Shown one piece after another: positions 50,709 through 60,900 of a stretch of DNA of 64,000 bases. The translations under genes were made by a program, and so were the position numbers. Source of the DNA: Streptomyces mangrovisoli (lineage in GTDB: Bacteria > Actinomycetota > Actinomycetes > Streptomycetales > Streptomycetaceae). The notes under the pieces were generated by a model. It did no database searches and was not told the DNA's origin. It saw only the letters and a program-made list of their open reading frames with translations. The stretch is taken from assembly GCF_000974985.2 (NCBI RefSeq), contig NZ_LAVA02000103.1, positions 1-64,000 of the forward strand, read 5' to 3'. Within the stretch, counting starts at the first letter, position 1, and the number at the start of each line of letters is the position of its first letter.

Positions 50709-52148
50709 TCATTCCTGCACCCGCGCGACGAGCACGCAGGTGTCGTCCTGGCGCTCGCACTCGTCGAACTCCTCGATCACGGTGCGCACCGCGTCCTGCG
50801 CGGTGCGCGCGTGAGCGAGGCGCGGGGCGAGCCCGAGCAGCCGGCCCGCGGCCGTCGTCCCCTCGTGCCGTGACACGAGTCCATCGGTGTACAGCACCAC
50901 CAGGTCGCCGACTTCGAGGGTCTCCTCGGCCTCGCCGTAGACGGCACCCGAGGTCGCGCCCAGCAGGACGCCGTGCGGTGCGGCCGGAGCGTGTCCCACC
51001 CCGTCCCGGAAGAGCACCGGGGCGGGGTGTCCGGCCTGCGCCCAGACAAGCGTGCGGGACTCCGGCCGGTAGCGGCAGCAGACGGCGCTGCCGAGGGCGG
51101 GCTGTGTGGTCGCGTCCAGCAACTGGTTGAGCAGACGCAGCAGTCGGCCCGGCGCGGTGTCCGCCATCGCCATGCCGCGCAGCGCGCCCAGCAGCATCGC
51201 CATGCCCGAGGTCGCGCTCACGCCGTGGCCGGTGAGGTCGCCGACGCTGAGCAGGGTGTCGCCGTCGGGCAGTTCCAGCGCGTCGTACCAGTTCCCGCCG
51301 ATCAGCGCGCCGCTCGACGACGGCACGTAGTGCGCGGCCACGTCGAGGGCTCGGGGGCCCCGGTGCGGGAGCCGCAGGGAGCCGCGCCAGGGCGGCAGCA
51401 CGGCTTCCTGGAGCTCGACCGCGAGCCGGCGCTCGGTCTGCGCGCGCTCCTGGTGACGGTGGAGCGAGTCACGGGTCTCGTCCACCGTCCGCTGGCTGCG
51501 CCGCAGTTCGCTGACGTCCCGCAACACGGCCCACATCGAGGCGGTGCCGCCGTCGGCGTCGAGCACGGGCTCGCCCATCATGTGCACGGTGCGTACGACG
51601 CCGTCGGGCCGTACGACACGGAACTCGCCGTCGATGGGCTTGGCGTCGACGAGGCAGTCGGTGACCATCGCGGTGAGTCTCGGACGGTCCTCGTCGAGCA
51701 CGACGGAGGGCAGTTCGTCCAGGGTGAGCGGGGGCGCGGAGGCCGCGCGGCCGAGGATCTGGTAGAGCTCGCCCGACCAACTGGCCTCGTCCGTCAGGAG
51801 GTTCCACTCGGCGCTGCCGACCCGGCTGAGCAGCGAGCCGGAGCGTGGTGCGGCGGCGGGCGGGGTGGGCGGCGCCGTGGGTTCGAGGGCCGACGGTGGT
51901 TCGAGGACCGGTGGCGGCCCCTCCCTGAGCTGCGCCAAATGGGCGTCGAGATCGTGGAGTTGATGGAGCGCCAGGTCGCACAGCGCACGCTGCCAGCGTT
52001 CCTCGGGGTCCGTTCCCTCGCTCGGGGTGTCCCGCAGCACCGCGTCCATGTCCACCTTGAGTCGCCGCGTCTGGGATATCAGGGCGTCGACCGGGCCGCG
52101 ACCCGGCGGCTGGGCGGCTGGGTGGTCCGCGGAGGGGTGGGACGACAT
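50709..52148 (-). CDS. PAS plus SpoIIE/PP2C-type phosphatase
   Basis: 479 residues. Residues 110-225 form a PAS domain (NLLTDEASWSGELYQILGRA, GEFRVVRPDGVVRTVHMMGE). Residues 255-475 form the SpoIIE/RsbU-like phosphatase: SVGDLTGHGVSATSGMAMLL, LVVLYTDGLVSRHEGTTAA and ECERQDDTCVLVA carry three of the four metal aspartates. The first metal position, usually GGDWYD, reads GGNWYD (Asn286). Such proteins dephosphorylate anti-anti-sigma factors; in Streptomyces many are developmental. A cognate anti-sigma gene is not adjacent. Convergent with nsdB; divergent from the SsgA-like gene. Confidence 0.87.
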   Translation of the reverse strand: MSSHPSADHPAAQPPGRGPVDALISQTRRLKVDMDAVLRDTPSEGTDPEERWQRALCDLALHQLHDLDAHLAQLREGPPPVLEPPSALEPTAPPTPPAAAPRSGSLLSRVGSAEWNLLTDEASWSGELYQILGRAASAPPLTLDELPSVVLDEDRPRLTAMVTDCLVDAKPIDGEFRVVRPDGVVRTVHMMGEPVLDADGGTASMWAVLRDVSELRRSQRTVDETRDSLHRHQERAQTERRLAVELQEAVLPPWRGSLRLPHRGPRALDVAAHYVPSSSGALIGGNWYDALELPDGDTLLSVGDLTGHGVSATSGMAMLLGALRGMAMADTAPGRLLRLLNQLLDATTQPALGSAVCCRYRPESRTLVWAQAGHPAPVLFRDGVGHAPAAPHGVLLGATSGAVYGEAEETLEVGDLVVLYTDGLVSRHEGTTAAGRLLGLAPRLAHARTAQDAVRTVIEEFDECERQDDTCVLVARVQE

Positions 52149-52553
52149 GACGCACTCCGATGCGGGGACGGTACGGCCAGGTTCTGGGCGGAAGGACCGT
52201 TACGACTGTTGCACAGCCCGCGACGCGCTGTAAGGGATTTGGCGACACCCGATCCGGTGGTGCTTCTGACATATGCCAGCGTCTATCCGGAGTGATCACC
52301 CGGCCCGTTCGGCGTACCCGGGGACTTCCGCAAGTCGTAGGCGGGGTACGCGGGTTGATGGATCATGCGGCGGCGTTCGGGATTCGGTCGGGCGGACGTT
52401 CCGGGTGCGTCTGTTCTATTCGTCCCTCTGGCGGGGGCAAGTGATGCAGGTCACATGGATTGATGGCGGCTTTCGCGTAATCCGACGGGCCCCCACGGAG
52501 TCGTAACAGCGCACCGGAAAACCGGCCCACCTCACCCTCAGCGGAGACCGACG
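52149..52553. promoter_or_regulatory. Divergent promoter region of the phosphatase and ssgA-like genes
   Basis: 405 bases, lower GC than the genes, holding promoters for both neighbours. The only motif I can name is a Crp-like site at 52441; other conspicuous features are AT-richer steps near 52200 and 52400 (CTATTCG). No hairpin stands out. Confidence 0.4.
52441..52454. promoter_or_regulatory. Candidate Crp-binding site
   Basis: GTGATGCAGGTCAC matches GTG-N6-GNCAC, the form given for Streptomyces Crp, and is also GTGA-N6-TCAC. It lies 100 bases upstream of the ssgA-like start. A match of this length is expected by chance now and then in such a genome. Confidence 0.4.
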
Positions 52554-52967
52554 ATGGATCTCACCCTCGAACAGCCCACCCGTGCCCGTCTGGTGACCCC
52601 CGACGAGTGCGAGCTGTCCGTGCCCGCCGTCCTCCGCTACACACCCGCGGACCCGCTGGCCGTGCACCTCGACTTCCCGCCGGACGTCACGCTGGACGGC
52701 GAGGCGGTCACCTGGACCTTCGGCCGCGCCCTCCTCGACGCGGGCCTCGAAGGGCCCGCGGGCAGCGGCGACGTGCACATCTGGCCGTGCGGACGGGCCC
52801 GTACGGTCGTGGAGTTCCACTCCCCGTACGGACTCGCCCTGCTCCAGTTCGACACGGCCGCCCTGCGCCGCTTCCTGCTGCGGTCCTACGCCGTCCTCCC
52901 GGCCGGCCACGAGGACGTGTCCGCCGAGGTCGACCGCGGCCTGAGCGCGCTGTTCGGGACGGTGTGA
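52554..52967 (+). CDS. SsgA-like sporulation/cell division protein (SALP)
   Basis: 137 residues, the SsgA/SsgB family size. PVPAVLRYTPADPLAVHLDF-type N-terminus (here LSVPAVLRYTPADPLAVHLD), EAVTWTFGRALLDAGLEGPA, GSGDVHIWPCGRARTVVEFH and FLLRSYAVLPAGHEDV match the family. SALPs act at sporulation septa, where SsgB recruits FtsZ, or in spore-wall processes. GCGGAGA precedes the ATG. It is divergent from the SpoIIE-type phosphatase, another developmental gene. Which SALP (A to G) it is cannot be settled here. Confidence 0.9.
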   Translation: MDLTLEQPTRARLVTPDECELSVPAVLRYTPADPLAVHLDFPPDVTLDGEAVTWTFGRALLDAGLEGPAGSGDVHIWPCGRARTVVEFHSPYGLALLQFDTAALRRFLLRSYAVLPAGHEDVSAEVDRGLSALFGTV

Positions 52968-53010
52968 GGCGGTACGGCGCCGGGGGCTCCGGTGCGGCCC
53001 CGGCGCCGGC

Positions 53011-54036
53011 TCAGCGGGTCGGTGCCGCGTACAGCTCCGGGCGCGGGGCGAGCTCGACCGGGGTCCGCGCCCCCGTCTCCAGCGCCCGCACCCCCGCCTC
53101 GGCGACGACCGAGGCGGCGTAGCCGTCCCAGGCGCTCGGGCCGGTCACCTCGCCCCGCCGGGTGGCGTCCACCCAGTCCTGCACCTCGCGCTCGTAGGCG
53201 TCGGCGAACCGCACCAGGTAGTCCTGCGGCACCTCCTGCCCGGCGAGCCCCCGGCGGGTGACGGCCATCGAGCGGGTGTCGCCGATCCTGGCGCTGCCCT
53301 GCTCGCACACCGCCTCGCAGCGCACCTCGTACCCGAAGCCGCAGTTGACGAAGACCTCGACGTCCACCAGGGCGCCCCGTTCGGTCTCGAAGAGCACGAA
53401 CTGCGGGTCGGTCAGGCCCTGGGGCGCGCCCGCCGAGGAGCGCGGCCGCAGCACGGTCACCGCCGTCAGCTCCTGGCCCAGCAGCCACCGGGCCGCGTCG
53501 ATCTCGTGCGAGACGGAGCTGTTGATCAGCATGGCGCTGGTGAAGCCGGGCGGCGAGGAGACGTTGCGGTGGGTGCAGTGCAGCATCAGCGGCCGGCCCA
53601 GATCGCCGCCGTCCAGCAGCGACTTGAGCTGCCGGTACTCGGCGTCGTAGCGGCGCATGAACCCGATCTGCGCCAGCCGCCGCCCGAGCCGGGCCTCGGC
53701 CTCCACCACCCGCAGCGCGCCGGTGGAGTCCGGCACCATCGGCTTCTCGCACAGCACCGGCAGCCGTCGCGCGAACGCGGCGAGCAGGGCGTCCTCGTGC
53801 GCGGGGCCGGGCGAGGCGATCAGTACGGCGTCCACGCCCGGCGCGTCCAGCGCGGCCTCGACGTCCGTGTGCACCGAGACGCCCTCGATGCCGGCCGTCG
53901 CCTCCTTCGCCCGTGTGCCGTCGGGGTCGGCCACCGCGGCGACCCTGGCGCCGCTCACCACCCGGTCCAGCCGCCGTATGTGATCGGCCCCCATGTGGCC
54001 CGCGCCCAGTACCGCAACGCCCAGCAGGTCACCCAC
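53011..54036 (-). CDS. Gfo/Idh/MocA oxidoreductase (inositol 2-dehydrogenase-like)
   Basis: 341 residues. An N-terminal Rossmann NAD(P) site [16 protein letters not shown] is followed by [14 protein letters not shown] and the substrate lysine in LCEKPMVPD. The C-terminal GFO_IDH_MocA domain has [35 protein letters not shown] with its His, and a final beta sheet. It oxidises a sugar or inositol. The GTG start at 54036 has AAAGGAG eight bases upstream. It is likely monocistronic, with no other iol genes nearby, so the exact substrate is open. Confidence 0.87.
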   Translation of the reverse strand: MGDLLGVAVLGAGHMGADHIRRLDRVVSGARVAAVADPDGTRAKEATAGIEGVSVHTDVEAALDAPGVDAVLIASPGPAHEDALLAAFARRLPVLCEKPMVPDSTGALRVVEAEARLGRRLAQIGFMRRYDAEYRQLKSLLDGGDLGRPLMLHCTHRNVSSPPGFTSAMLINSSVSHEIDAARWLLGQELTAVTVLRPRSSAGAPQGLTDPQFVLFETERGALVDVEVFVNCGFGYEVRCEAVCEQGSARIGDTRSMAVTRRGLAGQEVPQDYLVRFADAYEREVQDWVDATRRGEVTGPSAWDGYAASVVAEAGVRALETGARTPVELAPRPELYAAPTR

Positions 54037-54138
54037 GTGCGCACTCCTTTGTCGCCGAGACTTCCCGCCAGCGTAGATCAGCCCTTTTCGGGCGCCGCCC
54101 GCAGGCCGTCGGCGATCAGGGGTGCCGGAGTCGTGGGC

Positions 54139-55242
54139 TCAGTACCGCAGGACCCCCGCGATGCCGTCCATGCCGTCCAGGGCGCCGTCCGGGACGAAGC
54201 GCACATCGGCGCCGGTCTCCAGGCACTGCTCGACGATCTCGTCCACGATGTCCTCGCGGGCGTCCATGTCGCCGGTCTCGGCCGGGATCAGATGGTCGCC
54301 CACGTCGTCGCGGACGGTCACGCGGTAGTTCTCCTCGACCGCGAGCAGGCGCACCCGGCCCTCCCGCGCGTTCTGCCACAGCTCGTCCACGCCCGCCGCG
54401 AACTTCTTGCGCCCGCGCGCCGATTCGAGCTCCCGGGCCACCGCGGCCGCGCTCTCGCGAGTGGCCTCGTCCAGGTACGGGCGTACGGCCTGCCAGACCG
54501 CCTCGGGGGTGCCGTGCGCGAGGCCGCCGTGCGGCATGTGCACCGCGCCCGCGCTCCGGGTCGCGCTGCCGGCCTCGTCCAGCAGGGACAGCGCGGCCTG
54601 CTCGCCGGTGATGTACAGCGGCCGCGGGTCGTCGCGCAGCATCGCGCCGATCGCGCCGTCGGCCTCGCGCAGGAAGTGCCGCGTGTCCTCGTCCCGGAAG
54701 GCGCTGGGCGTGTCGCCGATCCGCTCCTGGCGCTCGGGGTCGAAGTTGCGCGGCTCCCGGGCCATCGGGAAGCCGTCGCCGTGGTGCTCGGTGACCCGGT
54801 CGGCCCCGCCGTCCCACAGCGTGACCCGGTCGGGCGAGAGCGAGGCGACCCAGAACGGGCGCTCCGCGGCCTGGGCGGAGACGAGGTTGCGGGTGAGGAA
54901 GGTGTCGGAGAGCACGACACGCTCGGGCACCGTGCGGCCGAGCGACCACACCTGGTGCTCGCCGGGCGCGGCGAAGATCACCAGTCCGTCCTCGGCGTGC
55001 GCGAGGTCGATCTCGGCGAGGGCCCGGTCGAGCTGTTCCTCGACATCGGTCCTGCGGTCCCGGGTCACCGCCGGATCGGACTCCAGCTGCTTCTTGGCGT
55101 CGGCCAGCACATTGCGGAGCCGAACGGCGTCCTGGGCGCTGCTGCGCTCGCGGCGGTGCGTGGGCGTCAGCACGGACACCGCGGGATAGGGGCGCGGGCG
55201 GCGCAGCTCGGCAAGGGTCGCGGGACTGAGTGCGTGCTCCAT
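54139..55242 (-). CDS. baeRF3-domain protein (bacterial release-factor-like, Vms1/eRF1 group)
   Basis: 367 residues. The N-terminal part (VSVLTPTHRRERSSAQDAVR) and middle (GLVIFAAPGEHQVWSLGRTV, FWVASLSPDRVTLWDGG) and C-terminal region (VDEIVEQCLETGADVRFVPD) match the bacterial archaeo-eukaryotic release-factor-like proteins. The eRF1 GGQ loop is not apparent. Relatives are thought to act on stalled ribosomes or peptidyl-tRNA, but in bacteria the role is mostly predicted. It is divergent from the acyl-AMP ligase across 543 bases and probably belongs to housekeeping, not to the polyketide cluster. Confidence 0.78.
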   Translation of the reverse strand: MEHALSPATLAELRRPRPYPAVSVLTPTHRRERSSAQDAVRLRNVLADAKKQLESDPAVTRDRRTDVEEQLDRALAEIDLAHAEDGLVIFAAPGEHQVWSLGRTVPERVVLSDTFLTRNLVSAQAAERPFWVASLSPDRVTLWDGGADRVTEHHGDGFPMAREPRNFDPERQERIGDTPSAFRDEDTRHFLREADGAIGAMLRDDPRPLYITGEQAALSLLDEAGSATRSAGAVHMPHGGLAHGTPEAVWQAVRPYLDEATRESAAAVARELESARGRKKFAAGVDELWQNAREGRVRLLAVEENYRVTVRDDVGDHLIPAETGDMDAREDIVDEIVEQCLETGADVRFVPDGALDGMDGIAGVLRY

Positions 55243-55785
55243 AGGACAACGGTAGGGCCGAATCGGTGATCGGGCATTTGGGATCAAAGGCGACAGAGGG
55301 GCGGTCATGGCGCTCTGACCGGAATTCGCCGTCGCGGGTTGTGGCCGGGAGCTCGCACCGGGCCGCCGGGTGGCCGTACCGGCCGGGAGGGACCGTTCCG
55401 ATTCGGCCGTCGGCTCGGCGTTCCCGCTCGTGGCGCCGCACGGCCGCGGTGCGCGGCAGAGCGTATCGAGGAGCCGTGACGGACATCGGCGGAAGGGTGC
55501 CGGATCGGCCAACTCTGTTGGACACGCACCGTTTACACGCCTTCGGCATGTCGGCCTGTGGTGGCTTGCTATGGTGCTACTCACCGGTAGCAATCGAACG
55601 GCGACCGGTAGCAACGGAACGGGGAGCGCGGGGAGTCGGGGGACGCGGAGACGCAACTCCTCGCGTGGGGGGTCGAGAAGGACGGCCGGCAAGGGTGCCG
55701 GTTCGGCCACGGCTTCTGCGCGTCGTGCACGCGGCCCTCGAACAAGAGTTCATCCCCCACCTATCCAGACAGGTGAGACTCGCCC
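55243..55785. promoter_or_regulatory. Long divergent intergenic region with GTAGCA repeats
   Basis: 543 bases without a coding frame I trust. TGCTAC (55575) and GTAGCA (55587) form an inverted repeat with a 6-base spacer. ACCGGTAGCAA recurs at 55583 and 55604, exactly 21 bases (two helical turns) apart, and another TTGCTA lies at 55567. This array, about 180 bases before the FAAL start, is the best candidate for control of the lipid/polyketide genes. Confidence 0.5.
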
Positions 55786-57534
55786 ATGGCTCGACATCTG
55801 GTCGACTTACTGACCGCGCACGCCACCGACCAGCCGGACCGCACCGCCTACCGCCATCTCGTCACGGGGGACTGCGACGGCGAGATCCAGGACATCTCCT
55901 ACGCGCGCCTGCTGCGCCGCACCCGCGCCGTCGCCGCCTGGCTCCAGGAGCATGGCCTCGCCGGCTCCCGCGCGATGCTCCTGTACCCGCCCGGCCTGGA
56001 GTTCGTCTCCGGCTTCCTCGGCTGCCTCGCCGCGGGCGTCGTCGCCGTACCGGGCGTGCCCCCGCAGGGCCGCGCCCAGAACCATCGCGCGCTGCACCGC
56101 ATGAAGCGCCTGATCGCCGACGCGGACGCCAAGGTCGTCCTCGGCGGCCGCGAGGTGATCGCCGCGCTCGGCGCCCTCGCCGAGCATCTGCCGGAACTCG
56201 ACCACATAGCCAGGATCGCCACCGAGGACATACCCGACGAGGCCGCCGACGCCTGGCGCGAGCCCGGCATCGCGGCCGACGCCGTCGCCTTCCTCCAGTA
56301 CACCTCGGGTTCGACCTCCGCCCCGCGCGGCGTGATGGTCACCCACGCCAACCTGCTGGACAACGAGCGGGTCATCTCCGAGCGGATGGGCCACACCCCC
56401 GAGACCGTCGCCGCGTACGGCCACGAACTCATGGTCAGCTGGCTGCCCGTCTACCACGACATGGGCCTCATGGGCCCGGTCCTCAACAGCCTCTACCTGG
56501 GCGCCACCGGCACCCTCTTCTCCCCGCTGCACTTCCTCCAGCGACCGCAGCGCTGGCTGTCCGCGATCAGCCGCTACCGCCCGCACACCAGCGGCGGCCC
56601 CAACTTCGCCTACGAGCTGTGCCTCAAGCACGCCACGCCCGAGAGCGTCGCCGCCCTCGACCTCAGCTCCTGGCGGGTCGCCTTCAACGGCGCCGAACCC
56701 GTGCGCGCCGCCACCCTGCGCCGCTTCGCCGAGACCTACGCCCCCGCCGGCTTCCGCCGCGAGAGCCTCTACCCCTGCTACGGCCTCGCCGAGGCGACCC
56801 TGATGGTCACCGGCGGCACACCCGGCACCGCGCCCACGCTCGCCGCCACCCAGCCCGACCACGCCGGTTCCCCGGACGCCGCCGCCGTCGGCTGCGGCCG
56901 GCCCGCTCCCGGACTCACCGTCGTGATCGCCGACCCGGAGCGGCGCGAGGAACTGCCCGACGGCGAGACCGGCGAGATCTGGGTCGCGGGTGCGAGCGTC
57001 GCGAAGGGCTACTGGCGCAACGCCCTCGCCACCCGCGAGACCTTCCGCGCGCAACTCCCCGGCCACGAGGGGCGATTCCTGCGCACCGGCGACCTCGGCC
57101 ACCTGCGCGACGGCGAACTCTTCGTCACCGGACGTCTGAAGGACCTCATCGTCGTCGACGGCCGCAACCACTACCCGCAGGACCTGGAGCTGACGGCCGA
57201 ACTCGCCCACCCGGCGCTGCGGCCCGGCTGCACCGCCGCGTTCTCCGTCGACGGGGGCGGCACGGGCGGTGACGGCGGTGACGGCGGGATCGACGGCGAA
57301 CAGCCCGTCCTCATAGCCGAGTTGACGCCGGATGTGGCGGGCGAGGCAGCGGCGATCACCGAGCTGATCCGCAGCGCCGTAGGAGAGGCGCACGGACTGC
57401 CGCTGCACGACGTCGTGCTGGTCCAGCCGGGCACCATCCCGAAGACCTCCAGCGGCAAGATCCAGCGGCACGCCTCCCGGGCGGCCTACCTCACCGGCGG
57501 CCTCGCGGCGGTCGGCGTACCCGTCGCGGGCTGA
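55786..57534 (+). CDS. Fatty acyl-AMP ligase (FAAL, FadD32-like)
   Basis: 582 residues. The N-terminal hallmark is SRAMLLYPPGLEFVSGFLGC followed by LAAGVVAVPGVPP, as in FAALs. P-loop: YTSGSTSAPRGVMVTH from Tyr172. Also WLPVYHDMGLMGPVLNSLYL, YPCYGLAEATLMVTGG, GDLGHLRDGELFVTGRLKDL and the catalytic lysine in PKTSSGKIQR (Lys558). FAALs turn fatty acids into acyl-adenylates and pass them to an ACP instead of to CoA, which primes a PKS or NRPS. It lies directly before a PKS whose protein begins with an ACP. The ATG has AGGTGAG upstream. Acyl length not readable. Confidence 0.92.
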   Translation: MARHLVDLLTAHATDQPDRTAYRHLVTGDCDGEIQDISYARLLRRTRAVAAWLQEHGLAGSRAMLLYPPGLEFVSGFLGCLAAGVVAVPGVPPQGRAQNHRALHRMKRLIADADAKVVLGGREVIAALGALAEHLPELDHIARIATEDIPDEAADAWREPGIAADAVAFLQYTSGSTSAPRGVMVTHANLLDNERVISERMGHTPETVAAYGHELMVSWLPVYHDMGLMGPVLNSLYLGATGTLFSPLHFLQRPQRWLSAISRYRPHTSGGPNFAYELCLKHATPESVAALDLSSWRVAFNGAEPVRAATLRRFAETYAPAGFRRESLYPCYGLAEATLMVTGGTPGTAPTLAATQPDHAGSPDAAAVGCGRPAPGLTVVIADPERREELPDGETGEIWVAGASVAKGYWRNALATRETFRAQLPGHEGRFLRTGDLGHLRDGELFVTGRLKDLIVVDGRNHYPQDLELTAELAHPALRPGCTAAFSVDGGGTGGDGGDGGIDGEQPVLIAELTPDVAGEAAAITELIRSAVGEAHGLPLHDVVLVQPGTIPKTSSGKIQRHASRAAYLTGGLAAVGVPVAG

Positions 57535-57555
57535 CGGCGGCGCGGCGCGTCCGGC

Positions 57556-57639
57556 GGCGAAGCCGGTCGGGGGTGCCGAGCGGCCCGGGGGGCGAAGCCG
57601 GTCGGGTGCTAAGCGGGCCGGGGGGCGAAGCCGGTCGGG
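57556..57639. repeat. GGCGAAGCCGGTCGGG repeats between FAAL and PKS genes
   Basis: Three exact copies of GGCGAAGCCGGTCGGG start at 57556, 57591 and 57624 with similar spacers, a degenerate tandem repeat of about 34 bases. The rest of the 460-base gap is GC-rich with CCCCGGCACCGCGCC repeats near 57800 and no clear promoter. Confidence 0.8.
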
Positions 57640-57994
57640 GGAGCGAAGTCCAGCGGTCCCCACGGCCGCGCCGTGCCGCGTCGGCCGCGGCCGCCCGAGC
57701 CCCTTCGGGTACGGAGCCCGGAGCGCCCGGCGCCACGTGCCCACCCCTCGCGGCGGCACCTGCCCCGGCCGTGCGCTCCGCGCCGCCTCGCGGCGGCGAC
57801 CCCGCGCCCGGCACCGCGCCACCCCGGCACCGCGCCGCCCCGGCACCGATCAGCCCCACCGCCCCCGCCGCCCCGAAGCCGTAGAGCCAAGGCCCCGCCG
57901 ATCGGCGGACCCCAGGACCGCCGAAGGTCCGGAGGCGTCCGCCCGGCGGCGTGACGGACCCTTTCCGAGACCGAGTTCACGAGGACACCTTCCG

Positions 57995-60900
57995 ATGCCT
58001 GCGCACGAGATCCCGCACCAGACTTCCGAGACTCCCGTCATGACGGAGGACGGCGTGCGCGACTGGCTGACGTCGGCCGTCGCCGCGGCCGCCGGACTCG
58101 ACCCGGCGTCCGTCGCCCCTGACCGTCCGCTCGCCGAACTCGGCCTCGGGTCGCGCCAGTTGGTCACCCTGGTGGCCGAGCTGGCCGAACGGGTCGACCG
58201 CCCCCTGGAACCCGCCCTGGTCTTCAACCACCCGACCGTCGCCGCCATCGCCAGCGCCGTCCTGGCGGAGGGGGAGCCCGGCCGGTCCGCGCGGGTCCCG
58301 GCCGGCAACGCGCCCTCCGGGGCGGCGGGTTCGGGCGGACGCCCCGACGACGCCGTGGCGATCGTCTCGATGGCCTGCCGCTTTCCCGGCGGCGCGGACG
58401 ACCCGGAGGCGCTGTGGCGGCTGCTCGACGCGGGCACCGACGCCGTCTCCGACGTGCCCGCCGGCCGGTGGGACACCCAGGGCCTGCACGACCCCGACCC
58501 GTCCGCCGCGGGTACCGCCTACACCCTGCGCGGCGGCTATCTCGACGCCATCGACCGCTTCGACGCCGCCTTCTTCGGGATCTCCCCACGCGAGGCCGAC
58601 GCCATGGACCCGCAGCAACGGCTGCTGCTCCAGACGGCGTGGGAGACGATCGAGCGCGCCGGGATCGTCCCCGGGACGCTGAACGGCAGCTCCACGGGCG
58701 TCTACGTCGGCCTCTACGACAGCGGGTACCTGGCCGGCGCCCCGCTCGCCGGGCTCGACGGGCACACCGGCACCGGGTCCGCCACCAGCGTGGCGTCCGG
58801 GCGCATCGCCTACACCCTCGGCCTGGAGGGTCCCGCCGTCACCGTCGACACCGCGTGCTCCTCGTCCCTGGTCGCGCTGCACCTGGCGGCGCGCGCGCTC
58901 GCGGCGGGGGAGTGCGACCTCGCGCTCGCGGGCGGCGCCAGCCTGCTCGTGACCCCGCGCGGGCACGTCGAGTTCAGCAGGCTGCGGGCGCTGTCCCCGA
59001 CCGGCACGTGCGGCCCGTTCTCGGCGGGCGCCGACGGCGTGGTGTGGGCCGAGGGGTGCGGTCTGGTGCTCCTCAAACGGCTCGCCGACGCCCGCCGCGA
59101 CGGCGACCGGGTGCTCGCCGTGGTCAAGGGCTCGGCGATCAACCAGGACGGCCGCAGCCAGGGGCTCAGCGCCCCGAGCGGGCCCGCGCAGGAACGCGTG
59201 GTGCGGGCGGCGCTCGACGCCGCGGGGCTGCGCCCCGGCGACATCGACCATGTCGAGGCGCACGGCACGGGCACCCCGCTCGGGGACCCCATCGAGGGCG
59301 GCGCGCTCGCCGCGGTCTTCGGTCCCGGACGGCCGGCCGGACGGCCGCTCGGCGTCGGCTCGTTGAAGTCGAACATCGGGCACACCCAGGCCGCCGCGGG
59401 CATCGGCGGGGTCATCAAGACCGTGCTGGCACTGGAACACGAGCGGGTCCCGGCGTCCCTGCACGCCGACACGCCGACCCCGCGGGTCGACTGGGCGGGC
59501 GGCGGACTGCGTCTGCTGGCCGCCGCGCAGGCGTGGCCGTACGACCAGGAGCGCGTGCGCCGGGCCGGGATCAGCGCGTTCGGGATCAGCGGCACGAACG
59601 CGCACGTGATCCTGGAGGAGGCACCGAGGCCGGCCCCGGTGCCCGCGGTGTCCGACGCGGCTGCCGTCCCGTCGACCGAACTGTCGGCTCCGGTGGCCGA
59701 GCTGTTCGCCCCGGGGACCGCTCCGGCCTCCGAGCCGTCCGCCCCGGGGACTGTTCCGGTCTCCGAGGCGGCCCACCCGGCTGCCGCCCCGGCGGCCGAG
59801 TCCTCCGCCCCGGTGGCCGAGTCCTCCGCCCCGGTGGCCGCCCCCGCCCTCTTCCCGCTGTCCGCCCGCTCCCTGCCTGCCCTGCGGCAGCAGGCCGCAC
59901 GGCTGCGCGACGAGCTCCGCGCGCACCCCGGCACCCCGCTGCCCGCCGTCGCGGCCACGCTCGCCCACCACCGCACTCACTTCGAGCACCGCGCCGTCGT
60001 ACGCGCCGGCGACCGGGACGAACTCCTCGCCGCACTCGACGCGTTGGCGACGGGCGACGACGGCGACGGGCCCGAGCACCTCACCGGGCCGCTGCGGTCG
60101 GCGCCCGTCGGCAAGCTGGCCTTCGTCTTCCCCGGCCAGGGCAGCCAGTGGACGGGCATGGCGCGCGACCTGCTCGCGCACGACGCCGTGTTCGCCGACG
60201 AACTCGACCGCTGCGACGCCGCGTTGCGCCCCTTCACCGGCTGGTCCGCCGCCGCCGTGCTGCGCGGCGACGCGGGCGCACCCTCGCTGGACCGGGTCGA
60301 CGTCGTCCAGCCGGTGCTGTTCGCCGTGATGGTGTCGCTGGCCGCCGTCTGGCGGGCGCGGGGCGTGCGGCCGGACGCGGTGATCGGGCACAGCCAGGGC
60401 GAGGTCGCCGCGGCCTGCGTCGCCGGGGCGCTCAGCCTGAGCGACGCCGCCGCCGTGGTCGCCCTGCGCAGCCAGGCCCTGACCGAGCTGTCCGGCACCG
60501 GCGCCATGGCGGTCGTCGGCCTGCCGCACACCGAGGTCGAGCCCCGTCTCGCCGCGCTCGACGGCCGGGTCTGCGTCGCCGCCGTCAACAGCGGCCGCTC
60601 CACCGTCGTCGCCGGAGACGTCGCACCGATGGAGTCGCTGATCGACGAACTCGCGCGCGAGCAGGTCTTCGTGCGCCGCCTCGACGTCGACTACGCCTCC
60701 CACAGCGCCCAGGTCGAGCCGGTCCGCGCGGCCGTACTCGACGAGCTGGACGGCGTGCTCGCCACGCCCACCGCCGTGGCCTGGTACTCCACCGTCACCG
60801 GCGCGCCGGTCACCGAGGAGCTGGAGGCCGGGTACTGGTACGCCAATCTGCGCGAGCCGGTCCGCTTCGGCCCCACCGTCGAACGCATGACGGCCGACGG

